64,000 bases of DNA from Eriocheir sinensis. Taxonomy: Eukaryota; Arthropoda; Malacostraca; Decapoda; Varunidae. The DNA lies in assembly GCF_024679095.1 (NCBI RefSeq), contig NC_066509.1:11175430-11239429 (forward strand). Direction: 5' to 3'. The notes beneath the pieces were generated by a model. The model was not told where the DNA came from and made no database searches. It worked only from the letters and a program-made list of their open reading frames with translations. Made by a program: the position numbers and the translations under genes. The first letter of the stretch is position 1. Each line of letters starts with the position of its first letter. This document shows, in pieces, positions 33,497 to 50,060 of this stretch.

Positions 33497-33526
33497 CTGA
33501 CCGGCACTTTTCTCCCTCCCTCACAG
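33497..33526 (+). other. 3' splice site: branch point, pyrimidine tract and AG acceptor
   Basis: CTGAC at 33497-33501 is a good branch-point match, with the branch A at 33500, 27 nt before the exon. It is followed by a C/T-rich run (33507-33522) and the acceptor TCACAG ending at 33526. Upstream of the branch point only about 26 nt separate it from the end of an (AT)n microsatellite at 33470. Confidence 0.85.
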
Positions 33527-33664
33527 TCTGGGGTCAGCAGAAACAACACTTCCGCAACCAACCCGAGGATCAGCATGTCATCGAGGGCAACGTTGCCATC
33601 ATCAAGTGTGAAGTGGGCAACCAGGCGGGCCGCGTGCAGTGGGCCAAGGACGGCTTCGTGCTGG
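33527..33664 (+). CDS. Internal coding exon, first Ig domain of a nephrin/Sns/Hibris-family adhesion receptor (partial gene)
   Basis: The exon is 138 nt. It starts with the last two bases of a codon and ends with the first base of a codon (phase 1-1), with 45 complete codons between. The peptide begins [17 protein letters not shown], continues [11 protein letters not shown], and ends [13 protein letters not shown]. The Cys of KCEV fits the B-strand cysteine of an Ig fold and the Trp of VQWAKDG fits the C-strand core tryptophan. The exon therefore stops mid-domain, before the second cysteine. EGxxxxxxCxV followed by VQWxKDGxxLG is characteristic of Ig1 in vertebrate nephrin and insect Sticks-and-stones/Hibris; Kirre/Roughest proteins typically carry KDD rather than KDG at that point. 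Family members are single-pass surface receptors with many Ig domains plus one FNIII domain, acting in myoblast fusion, nephrocyte/podocyte diaphragms and eye patterning. The start codon, signal peptide and remaining domains lie outside the window or were not recognised. Family call is strong; sns versus hbs cannot be decided. Confidence 0.9.
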
Positions 33665-33670
33665 GTAAGT
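33665..33670 (+). other. 5' splice site (GTAAGT)
   Basis: The donor GG|GTAAGT directly follows the Leu-Gly end of the Ig exon and is a near-perfect match to the metazoan 5' splice site. The open frame continues past it by chance to 33762, but the peptide loses all Ig character after the donor, which supports the boundary. Confidence 0.9.
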
Positions 33671-34665
33671 TAACCTTCTCCCAGTTTCTACTCGCGGCCG
33701 GAATGGATGAGAAGGCAATATTGGTTTGGATATCGGTAGGGGGAAGACTGGCCGGAATATGAAGAGTTGGAGGTAGAGGAGGATGAGAGAACACTGTTAT
33801 TGCAAAAGGGGTAAATGCTAGTTTTACATAAAAGGTGGAAACTGGTCGATCTGAGGGATGGGATTTCTCGTGGCGCAGAATTGTTCCATTAAATAAGAGA
33901 TATCGTTTTGTTCAATAACGGCTCCCTTATTGTTGCACCATAAGGCGGTAGTTTTGATGTGTTTGTTTGTTTATGTCCAACGAGGGATATGATTTACCTC
34001 CTCGTAGAAGTGTGCTTTAAACAAGAAGTATATTTCAGTCCAGTAGCGTCTATTGAGTTTTTGCATCAGTAAACAGTTGCTTTCTTGTTAGTATTTGTTG
34101 ACACACCACGAGAAAAAGAATGCTCTCTTTGTCCAAGATATGATTCTTGGTTATTAGTATTCACCTATAAACAGTGATTCTCTTTGTTCTTTTTTTATTG
34201 TTCCTTGAAGCACTACAATTTTAAGCATCACAAAAGAAATTGATTATGAAAATACCCTTTCATTATTATCAACAAATTAATAGAGCACTACATAATTAAC
34301 TGCTCATTTTATTCGTTAACTAAAGGGAACAGCTGCCTTAATTCACCTCGTGGCTTACCCTGCTATTCTAAAAATTCTAAGAAAGTTTCCGTGAACAACT
34401 TAGTAGGATGAAGGTTCAGTCAAGAAAAAAATACAGCAGCGTTGTCGTTGTTGAATCCATTAGGAAAAAGGTAATAAAAAAGCATAATGAAGGACAGAGA
34501 ACAGTGGAGAGCATGTTTGAGGCTTTGCTGAGAGGGTAAAAACAGGCTTATAGAAGAATGAGGTAAAAGATGAGGGGACTGGCGGTGAGGGAGACGGATG
34601 GGAGGAAGGGGGAAGGGAGATGGGGGAAAGGGTAGGAGGGGAAAGTGGAGGATGGGGGAGGAGAG

Positions 34666-34667
<2 letters not shown>
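33671..34667. other. Unique intronic stretch downstream of the Ig exon
   Basis: Sequence after the donor site. No continuation of the Ig domain (second cysteine region) is found, so the next exon is elsewhere. Purine-rich at 34580-34670. Confidence 0.6.

Positions 34668-34718
<51 letters not shown>
34668..34718 (+). repeat. (GT)n microsatellite
   Basis: 51-bp tract. Confidence 0.97.
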
Positions 34719-34720
<2 letters not shown>

Positions 34721-34996
34721 GTTGTTTATTTGAAAATGTTGGCATATATATTTTTTTCCTCGTGAAACATTTGTCAGCTGCTGTTCAAAGGATCGAAAGT
34801 GTACACGCGTTGTTATCTTTTTGAAATGGTTTGAATGTTTACGTTTATGGCGCAGGGATTAAAAAAGCGGAAATAAAAAGAGAAAAAAAAACCAGTAACC
34901 CTAAATTCTAGCAAGGCAGAACATTTTGACTGAAGGGCAGAAAACGAAGGAAGGGGAAAAAACACACATTCAGCTTCCAGTGTAAATATTCAGGGA

Positions 34997-34999
<3 letters not shown>

Positions 35000-35062
<63 letters not shown>
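35000..35062 (+). repeat. Compound microsatellite (CA)n-(GA)n
   Basis: CA 35000-35038 then GA to 35062. Same arrangement as 2342-2583. Confidence 0.97.
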
Positions 35063-35379
35063 TTACATCTTCCTTATTAGACCAGTAGTGATGGCAACAG
35101 CTTAGAGGGAAATGTGTTTGCTTGGCCCGTGAAAATGAGATCATCACTTGCACCACGGATATGATTATCTTATATTAAGGGAGGAGTGGGGCGGTTTGCT
35201 CTTCACCCCCAATGCCCTTCCTCCCACCACCACCTTACTGCCCCCCCCCCTCTTATCTCCCTTCCCCCTTCTAACCCGCCTTGCAGTGATGTATTTAATA
35301 ATCAAGTGATCTAATGCGTTATCCTGATCTCCCGCACTCCCCTAGGCCTCTGTAATTAGGCCCCGTGCACAGCCTTATT

Positions 35380-35381
<2 letters not shown>

Positions 35382-35417
<36 letters not shown>
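35382..35417 (+). repeat. (GA)n microsatellite
   Basis: 36-bp tract in a purine-rich context that continues to about 35500. Confidence 0.97.
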
Positions 35418-35421
<4 letters not shown>

Positions 35422-35603
35422 GGGGGGGATGAGAGGACAAGGGAGTGGGTGGGGAGGGAGAAGGTGAGGGGAGATGAGGGGGAGGAAAGATCGTCACTGA
35501 AGGGAGAAGTTACCTGGCCGTGACGTCATTTGCTTCGATGAATTTCCAATAATTGATGTCTTCCTCTTACCTGGTCCCGACGCCGCTCATTGACAAGACT
35601 GAC

Positions 35604-35604
<1 letters not shown>

Positions 35605-35647
<43 letters not shown>

Positions 35648-35672
35648 TAGATAGATAGATAAATAGATAGAG
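35605..35672 (+). repeat. (GT)n followed by (GATA)n
   Basis: GT 35605-35642, then GATA units with one AATA interruption to about 35672. Confidence 0.95.
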
Positions 35673-36082
35673 ATACTACGTACTCTCTTACGAACATCAC
35701 TGATTTAGGAAGCAGGGAAGGAGAGAAGGAGCCTTGCCAATGAAAATATCGTAAAAACGGTTGTTATCTTTCTCTTCACTTAGAACCGCGGGACATTCTC
35801 AAGGGTGACTAAAACAGTGAAAAAGTCCTAAGCCTCAGCCTCAAGGAAGACAAGAGATACTCGAGTTGAGGATGTTCTTGTGAGCACGGAGACTGGCAAA
35901 AGAACCCCCATACGTGGGCGCACAGACAGATATAAGAAAAGTGCAATACCAACAATAGTGAAAATCCTAAACACATAGACACTTTACGTTTAGGTTAATA
36001 TTAAGTTTGTAATTTTAGAATGATTTCCCTATATAATATGTATATTTTCAGCTCTCGAGCCCCTTGTGCCTAAATAAACCGT

Positions 36083-36212
<130 letters not shown>

Positions 36213-36414
36213 GAAGACAGACAGACACATACAAGAACAGGCAGGGACAAACAGACAGACAGACGTAGTATTTGAAGTAGGTAGTGTTCTGGATTTGCTT
36301 GAAGCTCTGCCGTGCTGGAAAGAAAGAAAGATAAAAAAACAGTAAAAGTAAAAAAAACATAATCCCATTACACGTTGGAGCATCAGACGGAGTGTGTTCA
36401 GAACCTTTATTATC

Positions 36415-37460
36415 ACTTTTTTTTATTCCATTTCTCTTTCTCTTTGTCATTTTTCCTCACCTCCTCCAGCCTCGTTTCTCGTCCTCCTCTCCACTTCCTT
36501 CCCTCCACCTTCCTTCACACCATCCCTTCACCACCATCCCTACACCTCCCTCCCCTCACTTTCGTCCCCTCATCCCTCCACCTCCCTCCCTGCACACCAT
36601 CCCTCCATCAGCCTTCTTTAATCACCATCCCTTTCCTACCATCCCTACACCCTCCCCTCACCTCCATCTTTCCACCTCCTTCCCGTCATCATCCCTTCAC
36701 CTCTCTCCCTTCATCACTACCCCCACACCTCCCTCCCTTCACACCATCCCCTCACAGTACTTCCTTCGCATCCTTTCCTCCTTCTCGTCCTGTCTCCAGT
36801 TCCTCCCCTCCCTTCACATCCTTCCTTCCTTCCACCTCTCTCCCTCCCTCTGGCTACTCTCCTTCCTGCCGTCCTGATCTTTTCCGGAGAGGTTGTCACC
36901 GCCAGAACCACGGCTTGAATCCTTCCTCCTCCTCCTCCTGCTCCTCCTTCTGCTCCTCCTCCTCCTCCTCCTCCTCGTCCAACTCGTCCTCCTCCTTCAA
37001 CACCACGGCCACCACTTCCTTCAACTCCTCCTCCTCCTTCATCAGTATCACCACCACTATCTCCTTCTGCTCCTCCTCCTCCTCTTCCTCCTCCTAATCC
37101 GCCTCCTCCTCTCCCTCTGCCTCCGTCTGCGCTCTCTATCTCTCCCCTTTACCCTCTTTCTCCCTCCCTAATAACTTTGCCTTTCCGCTTCGCTAAATCC
37201 TTTTTCATTATAGTTTCCATTGTGTTCATTGTACGAGGAGTGTGTTTCATTTCCTCGCCATGTTTTCCTTTTTCCCTCACTCACTCTGTATCAGTGCCTC
37301 TTTCTCTGTTTAGTTTTCCTCTCTTCAGTGACATCTTCCTGACCTTCGCCGTCATCATCTCTCATCACGACGCTCTCATCAGGAGTAAAAAAATAACCAT
37401 CTCTGTCATTATCTTTCTTTTTTACCTTTTTTTTTTCTTTTGCTCCCATTTGTTGGTGTC
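36415..37460 (+). other. 1-kb pyrimidine-rich domain
   Basis: C/T-rich plus strand with CACC-, TCC- and CTCCTC-rich blocks, including TCC-type runs at 36920-37100. Frames up to 240 codons are Ser/Pro/Leu low complexity and not considered genes. Confidence 0.85.
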
Positions 37461-37602
37461 CTCGCCCCCATCCCGCCCTTCACTTCTTATGTCTGTCGGT
37501 GTAGGTGTTTCCGTCTGAATGTTGGCCTTCCTGGATGTGTGTACGTCTGTTTGTGTGTACATGCGTCTGTCTGCCTGTTTACTCGTTTGTCTATATATGT
37601 AT

Positions 37603-37605
<3 letters not shown>

Positions 37606-37668
<63 letters not shown>
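37606..37668 (+). repeat. (CT)n microsatellite
   Basis: 63-bp tract. Confidence 0.98.
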
Positions 37669-37669
<1 letters not shown>

Positions 37670-37879
37670 CCGGCGTGATAATCATCGTCCTGAGGGCCAT
37701 AAAAAAGTGGCCTTTCAGAGGCTGGTCAGCCCTCCAGCGCCGCTCCTCCGCCCGTCATCTTCCTTCATAACAAACTTTCTCATTTCTCGACTTCAACAAC
37801 ACCGTCTTTTTTCCGGCTCCCACTTGCCACTGTTTTCCCTCAATCCCCGCTCCCTCCTCATTTCCCGTCATCTCTTCTC

Positions 37880-38420
37880 CTCCTGCGTCTGAGATGATGT
37901 GTATAGAGGCAACGAAAGGAGGGGCAGAAAGGGAATGGGAGGCACGGTGCGGAAGAATGGGAGAAAGGGAGAGAAGGAGGAGAGAGGTCTTACAGATTTC
38001 CCTATATTCTTGTTTTACTTTCCCTCCCCTCTCCTCTCTTCGTGTCAGCCATGGCGTATAGGGAGAAGAGAAGGAAGGGATGTGGAAGAAAGAAAGGGGA
38101 ATGCAATAAGGGAAGGTAAGGGGAAGGAGAATGGAGTATTTGAAGTCTTTCCCCTCCTCCTTTGACGTTGGTGATGGGATATAGGGAGGAACGAAATGAA
38201 GGAACAAAAAGGGAAGGGAATAAGGAAGAAAGGGTAAGGGGAGAGAAGAGAAACAAGGTCAGGTAGTTGGAGAGTGTTTTGGGGCGCTTTCCTTTCTCTC
38301 CTCGCGTCCGAGATGGCGTACAGGGAAGAAAGGAAGGAAGAGACAGGACGGGATAGGAAGGGAGGGAAAGGGAGGGGAGATTGGGAGCTCCGTGCCCCTC
38401 GCCTTGGGAACACTCACCTG
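37880..38420. repeat. Degenerate 120-160-bp tandem, about 4 copies, in purine-rich domain
   Basis: A block of the type CTCCTCxxGTGTCxGAGATGGCGTATAGGGA recurs near 37890, 38050, 38174 and 38311. Each is preceded by TTTCCCCTCC and followed by a long AGGAAGGGA-type purine run ending in a short C/T run. Confidence 0.65.
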
Positions 38421-38775
38421 ACGAAGCCCAAGTGTTTGCTAACAATATTGCTCGACTCTCCATTGCCACTTCTGTCTATATACGGACCACCCGTCTATGG
38501 CTCCTTCGATATAACTCGGCGAAGGGAAGAGACGATGGGGTGCTGGAGGACGGGGAAAGGAAGGAAATTGCCTTACCTTAGAGGAAGTGGAAGGAGGCAG
38601 ACAGAAGCGAAGAAAGAGGATGGAGGGAAGGAGATGGCACAGGGAAGATTTAGAGGCAAGAGGGAAGGGGAGAAAGAGAAGGGGACAGATTGGCAGCAAG
38701 AGGGGAAAAGTCTTGGAACAAAGGGGAGATGTGGGAAGGAAGAGTGGAGATAGTAGGCAGCTGAGAGGACTGAGG
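38421..38775 (+). other. Purine-rich stretch
   Basis: GGAAGG- and AGAGGA-rich from 38510. No gene. Confidence 0.7.
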
Positions 38776-38828
38776 TGACTTGGAAAGCTCCGAGAATGAA
38801 ACAAGAATGTATATATTGGCCGTATACG

Positions 38829-40024
<1,196 letters not shown>

Positions 40025-40087
<63 letters not shown>
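40025..40087 (+). repeat. (AG)n microsatellite
   Basis: 63-bp tract. Confidence 0.98.

Positions 40088-42487
<2,400 letters not shown>

Positions 42488-42531
<44 letters not shown>
42488..42531 (+). repeat. (GT)n microsatellite
   Basis: 44-bp tract. Confidence 0.97.
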
Positions 42532-43805
<1,274 letters not shown>

Positions 43806-43919
43806 TTTGAACTTTTTTTGTTGTTTTGTGGTTTTCTTTTTTCGTTGTTGAAATATAGGAGGCGATATTTTGAAGGTATCAGTAAGTAATGGGATTTTTC
43901 TTCCTCCTCAAGATTAGGA

Positions 43920-44760
43920 GACACACCCATTGAGCCATAAATGCTGAGGACACGAAGAGAGAGAGGAGAAGGAGTGAAGAGAGGATGGAGATGAAGAGAG
44001 GGCAGAGAAGAGGGTTGGTCTAAAAGGGTTCAAATCAGTTAGTAGGAGAGGAGTAGAGGAGCAGGAGGGAGAGAGGGAGTAGGAGAGGTTGGCAAACGGG
44101 ATGAAGAGAAAGAGAGAAATATGTGATGGAAGAAAGGTGTAAAAAAAGGTAAAGTGAGAGTACAGGCGAATAGAAAAAAGAAGGAAAAAAAGATAGATAT
44201 TGGGAAAGAGAAGAGGGAGAGAAAACAGGAATAGGGAAAGAAGGACAGTAAAGGCAGAAGGGACAGTTAAGGTAAGTGAAAGAAAACGGAAATATAATGA
44301 CGTGGTGGGTTACGGCGACGAGGAGGGGAGTGGAAAAGTGAGAGGCTTGTAAGTGGAGGAAAATATAGAGGAAATAAAATATAGATCTCGTCCTAGGATT
44401 GAAAGGGGGAGGAAAGAGATGGTAAAGGTTGTTATGGGATTAGAGGATAGGGAGGGAAGAGAAGAGAGAGGGAAGAAAGAAGGGAGTCAGGAGTAGGTAT
44501 GTGGTGAGGGCTCGGGAATGGAAGAGAGATGGGGTCACTGAGGGCAGGAGGAGAGGAGAGGAAGAAGATGGAGGCTGAAACGGGTGGCTGGTAGTTGGAG
44601 ATTAGTGAGTATCGCGTCGTGTGGGTGTTGAAGGACGGCATGAAGGGAGTAAACACACACCTTGCCGAGGCTGGTGGTGCCGCCCGCCTCATCTGCCTTG
44701 AGAGAAAGTGAGAGAGAGTGAGAAAGATAAAGAGAAAGAAAGAGTAGGCCGTGAAACTGT
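43920..44760 (+). other. Purine-rich domain
   Basis: A/G-rich plus strand with GAGAGAGG, GGAAAG and GAAAAA words. No gene. A further purine run lies at 44890-45090. Confidence 0.8.
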
Positions 44761-45313
44761 TTGTATTTTTTCTAAGACAACAATCACACCTATTACTCAA
44801 GCCTTAACACTATTCCGTTCCTATACTTACTACCTAAGGAGAGGAGTATTAATTTAAGCCCCCCGCCCCACCCCCACCTCACACACAGACGTTTGAATGA
44901 GAGATGAAAGGCAAGAGAAATGAGATTCCCTGTCCACATACAACAAAAATGGAGACTAGAGAAGGAAAAGAGAGGAGAAGGAAAGGACTAATGAATAAAA
45001 AGGGAAGGAAGAGGGAAGAAAAAAAACAATGATTAACTTCTTGGAAAGGACGGATGGATAAAAAAAAAAAAAAGATGACAAGGAAAGTTAGCAAAGAAGT
45101 CGGTAACCACGGAAATGCCTGTCTGCCATATAGCGTTTCCCTCATAAAGCTCTCGCGGCAGAACTTGGTGAATGGTCTGCGGTCTAAGAGAGGACGCAAT
45201 GACAATGGGCGGGTTAATGGTTACGGAGACACTTCAGCGCCGCCCTTCCCTACCAGACGCCGACCCCGCCATACCCAGCCCCTCCCCCATACATCACTGT
45301 CTCCCCCATTCCG

Positions 45314-45342
<29 letters not shown>
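45314..45342 (+). repeat. (CT)n microsatellite
   Basis: 29-bp tract. Confidence 0.96.
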
Positions 45343-45344
<2 letters not shown>

Positions 45345-45667
45345 GTCACATTAGCAGGCTGTGTTAAGTCGGGTCACGTTTGAAGTGTGATGGGAAAAAT
45401 TGCAGCTGGCGGCAGGTATTGAGTACTTTAATTTCCTCTCCTGGTGATTGATTGGTCCCGGGAAAGAATTGAAGAAGAAAGGGGAAAGCGGGTCTTGGTT
45501 ATTATTAGAAAAAGTGGTTCATTTTGTCTTAGTATCTGTCTGTCTGTATATCTTTATGGCTGGGGCTGGGATAGCATTCGTTTCAAGAGGAAGATGAAAG
45601 GAAAGAATAGCCGTGAGGTAATTAATGATTCACTCTCTTTCTTCTTTTTTCTCTGTCTGTGTCTATT

Positions 45668-45712
45668 TATCTATCTATCTATACCTATCAAGCTATCACT
45701 CGCTCTCTCTGT

Positions 45713-45761
<49 letters not shown>
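45668..45761 (+). repeat. (TCTA)n then (CA)n
   Basis: Short TCTA run 45668-45682 and perfect CA tract 45716-45761. Confidence 0.95.
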
Positions 45762-45763
<2 letters not shown>

Positions 45764-46160
45764 ATACACAAGCACAAAGTAACAGGTAACAAGTTTGCCT
45801 CGAGGTTGCAACAAAAGCGCTTTCGATGATTGGCGAAACGATCCACCAATAAGAGATGTCCCCGAGAGAGGCCAGGCGCGCTTTGTCTTCGGCCTGGGGA
45901 AAAATACAATTGGACGTTTTCTAGCGCTTTTTGTTTTTTCCTGCCGGTACGTACGTAGGTCGCTGACGTCGCCTGCTTTGAAGTGCCGCGGGACAGAGGT
46001 GAAGAAATAGAAAATGGAAAAGAATATCAAAGGAACGTCACTATTCTCGTTCAATGTGCGTTCACTGACTCCGGAAATTTTTTGATACTCTTGGAAAATT
46101 AATGAACCCGATGTAATTGTATTGTACGCTTCGAGTTTCTGTTAGCGTGAAGAGATGCAT
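45762..46160. other. Unique non-coding stretch
   Basis: Nothing recognisable. Confidence 0.5.

Positions 46161-46995
<835 letters not shown>

Positions 46996-47063
<68 letters not shown>
46996..47063 (+). repeat. (GA)n microsatellite
   Basis: 68-bp tract. Confidence 0.98.
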
Positions 47064-47065
<2 letters not shown>

Positions 47066-47640
47066 CTTGGTCACCGGTGCGCCTCGGGTATTGTGAAGAA
47101 CGGAGAACGGAACACCTGCTCCGTAACTTGGCCGAAAGATATGAACCGTGGAAAGTAAAGTTCGTAGTCTCCCTGATACAGATGAGCTGCGCCGAGGACG
47201 GAGGGAGGGAGGGAGAGGCGGAGTGGATGAAGGAGGAGGTGAGGGGAAGCATTCATGGGGAGAAGAATCCACGAAAATGAAGCATGTGCGAAGATGAAAA
47301 GAGAATTTGGGGGAAAGAGAAACAGGAGAATGCAGAAGGGAAACACGAGAACGAAAGAATGGAGGGAGAGAAATAGCTCGGAGGAATGGCCAAGAGGAGG
47401 AGGAGGAGAGAGAGGAAGGGCGTCGAAATGAAGTCAGTTAAACAAAGTCGAAATATATAAAAAAAAAAACATGCATGAAGGGAAGGAGAGAAAGCATAGG
47501 GGACTGCGTAAGTAAAAGTAAATGAAAGACAGAAGGAGAGGGATTAACAAAAAGGAAAGGAATATAGAGGGTAGGAGCGTTAAGGTGGAGCTGCTCTTAC
47601 AACGACGGAAAGGAATAGAGACGGAAGCAGAAATTTCCCC
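47064..47640 (+). other. Purine-rich stretch
   Basis: GGAGGGAGG- and AGAAAG-type sequence on the plus strand, directly followed by a pyrimidine domain. Confidence 0.75.
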
Positions 47641-47689
47641 GCTATGAAATTAAGTAATGCAATTCAGTCAGCAGGAAAGAGAAAAATCC

Positions 47690-48400
47690 GGCCGTTTATA
47701 CTTCCTTTAGAACAGTCGCCCCTTCCACTTCCACTCTTCCTGCCTCTCTTTGCCACTCTTTTCCTCCTCTTCCTGCCCATAGCCCCCAATCCATTACTTC
47801 TTTTTCTTCCATTGTTTTCTCACCCAGTTGCCTCGCCTCTCCATACTATAGGCATCTTCTCCCCCTTTGCAATCTCCTCTTTTTCCTACCAAAGACACCC
47901 GTACTTCAGTTTCCGTTACCTCCCCCACGCCCTCAGTTCCTCCTTGTACAAACACCAGCCTAGTACCTCCCTTCCTCCCTCTATACCGCTCCTCACGTCC
48001 TCAGCTCCTTCCTGCCACTCTTCCCTTCCACGCCCTTCACCACAAGACCTGCTGCCCTCTCTGCTCCTTCCTCGGTCTTCCCCTTCACGCCCTCACACCC
48101 TCCAGCCCCTCACGCCCTCAGTCACTATTTCCTTCCTTCCATCTTCACTTCCGAGGCCCCACAACCCCAGCCCTGCCCCCCAGCACCTCCCCCCTTCAGG
48201 CCCTAACACCCTTCACCCCTCACTCTTAGTTCCTTCCTCTTCTCCAATACTCTTCCCCTCCACGAATCCACAGCCCCACCCCCGGCTCCTCTATCCCACT
48301 CCGGCCTCCCACCCACTCCCTAGCCTCCCCTTTTACTCCTTCACCCCCACCACGCCCTCGCAGCCCCCGTACGGGTGACCTCACGCCCTCCCTCACCTCG
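47690..48400 (+). other. Pyrimidine-rich domain
   Basis: C-rich pyrimidine sequence with CCTTCC and CACGCCCTC words recurring irregularly. The 244-codon Ser/Pro/Leu frame is an artefact of low stop content. Confidence 0.8.
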
Positions 48401-48477
48401 GGTTGCCGGGAAACGACCGCGACCATGAAGGTGACGCCACCGACGACGTGCGTATTGATGACACACACACAGCACAC

Positions 48478-48770
48478 AACCGCTTCGGTGGCTCAATCGG
48501 TTGAGCGCTGTGCTGCGAGGCTGAACGGTCAAACAGGCGGCGGTTCGAGCCCCGCACAGGCCGGATTCTTTCGGTTGACTAGGAGATTTTATTGTCCCCC
48601 TTGAGCAACGGGGATGGGGTGTGTGGTGTATAAGGTCCTGGCAGTACCCAGAGATCGACGATAATGAGCACTTGCTCTCGTCGGGAGGGTACCTGCTGAC
48701 GAAAGCGAGTCCAACTCGTGATCAGGCCGTGGTGAATTAAACGCACACACACACACACACACACACACAT
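48478..48770 (+). mobile_element. tRNA-derived SINE ending in (CA)n
   Basis: Contains an internal Pol III promoter: A-box TGGCTCAATCGG at 48489-48500 and a perfect B-box GGTTCGAGCCC at 48542-48552, 41 nt apart. The sequence between them does not fold as a clean tRNA, and no mature acceptor stem closes the unit. A tRNA-unrelated body of about 190 nt follows, and the element ends directly in (CA)14 at 48742-48770, the usual position of a SINE tail. The insertion sits just after a short CA-rich stretch (48461-48477), which hides any target-site duplication. Its tRNA part differs from the 13.3-kb SINE, so this is a second family. The better preserved boxes suggest it is younger or still transcribable. 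Confidence 0.8.
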
Positions 48771-48786
48771 TCGTTACTGTTCGCCT

Positions 48787-48830
48787 CTCTCTCTCTCTCT
48801 CTCTCTCTCCCCCCCCCCCACACACACACA
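48787..48830 (+). repeat. (CT)n-C10-(AC)n just after the SINE
   Basis: CT 48787-48808, then a C run and a short AC run, all within 60 bp of the SINE tail. Confidence 0.93.
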
Positions 48831-49235
48831 CGCTTTGTAATGATCTGCTGTGCCTGGGGAATGAAGGGGGGCCGGGGGGGGGGCAGAACAGAGCTGTAAG
48901 GCAAAGGTCGCACTGATCAGGGAAGTATTTGGCTCTGCTTCTAAAGGTACGAAATAGTGAATCGCCGGCACGAGAGAAAACTCCCGGTAAAAAAAAAAAC
49001 TTTAATTCCTGAATGTCGTGGAATTTCGTCACGTTTTAAAAGTCTATCAAACTCATCAGCGTGTTTGGCTTTGCTTTTGCCAAAGTTAACGGCGGGTTAT
49101 TTTTTTTCTCTATAGCTCGTGAGCTTGGTGACTAATGGCAAATGACGTATAAAAATGTTCTGTTCCATTTTTTTATTCGTTGATAGGTACTTTTTATCAG
49201 CTGCAAAAATAAAAAGAGGACACAACTCTGATGAT
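48831..49235. other. Unique non-coding stretch
   Basis: G run at 48869-48882. Otherwise nothing supportable. Confidence 0.5.
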
Positions 49236-49447
49236 GAGAGGCTAGAATTGGCTTAGGTTGATACACGTTTGTAGGGTAGGATTGGTGTGGGTCTAGTTAT
49301 AGAATTGGTCAGGCTAGGCTGTTTAGTTTTGTTGGGTTTGGTTGGGTTGGGTCCTAAATTCGGATTGGTAGGATTAGGTAAGTTTTGGCTGGATTGAATT
49401 CAGAGAGGTCAGGTTAGCCTAAATTGGAATGGATTAGGTTAGGTTTG
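49236..49447 (+). repeat. Degenerate TTAGG/TTGGG-rich sequence
   Basis: GGTTGGGTTGGG, GGATTAGGTAAG and TTAGGTTAGG (49434-49443) lie in a G/T-rich stretch rich in TAGG and TTGG words. The arthropod telomere unit is TTAGG. Only two perfect adjacent units exist, so this is at most a decayed interstitial telomere-like sequence. Confidence 0.45.
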
Positions 49448-49724
49448 TTTTTTTGCAGTGAAATTCTTTGCCTAACTCAACTCATACGAGCTTATGACCT
49501 TCATCACTGCCTCCCTGTACACAAACATACAGAAAATACCATCGCTTTGTACACTCAATACACAGGAAAACGGTCCACTGCTGCAATACCTCCTATACTA
49601 ACAAGCCGTGAGGGGAAAGGCGCCACTTGCACACAGCGGCTCAGTAATATCGAAAAATCCTTCGTCGTATAAATTTGAAAAGTTGTTTGGACGGGTGAGG
49701 GAAGATCAGATTCGGTACACAACA

Positions 49725-50060
49725 GAAGCGGCGGCGATGGTAGTGGTGTAGGCGGTGGGGTGGCGATGGTTCTCTGTAGTGGTGGAAACGTTAGTGGTGG
49801 TGGTGATAGGGTGTTGGTATTGAAAGTAGTGGAGGCGGCGGCGGTGGTGGCGTAGGTGTTGTGGTGATGATGGTACTGGTGGTGGTATAGGAACGAAAGT
49901 GTGGCTGATGGAGTAGACGATGGTGATGAAGAAGGTGATGGCGAAGGTAATGTGGTGGTGGTGATACTGGTGGTGATGGGGACGAAAGTGTGGCTGACGG
50001 AACTGGTGTTGGGGACGGAGGAGACTGAGGTGGCAGCGGCGCGGACGGCAGCGGCGGCGT
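49725..50060. repeat. GGT/GAT/GCG low-complexity region
   Basis: Impure trinucleotide-like GTG, GAT and GGC runs on the plus strand. It gives His/Thr/Ser/Pro frames on the minus strand that are not considered genes. Confidence 0.8.
49870..50005. repeat. About 95-bp duplication in GGT/GAT-rich region
   Basis: ACGAAAGTGTGGCTGA followed by GGA occurs twice, near 49892 and 49982, each preceded by GATxxTxxTACTGGTGGTG-like sequence. Confidence 0.7.

Noticed and set aside
33665..33762. Continuation of the Ig exon past the donor
   Set aside because: The frame stays open to 33762, but the peptide after FVLG has no Ig features and a near-consensus GTAAGT donor sits at the point where similarity ends.
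48480..48560. Functional tRNA gene
   Set aside because: A- and B-boxes are present, but the intervening sequence does not give standard D and anticodon arms, no acceptor stem closes around it, and a long SINE body with (CA)n tail follows.
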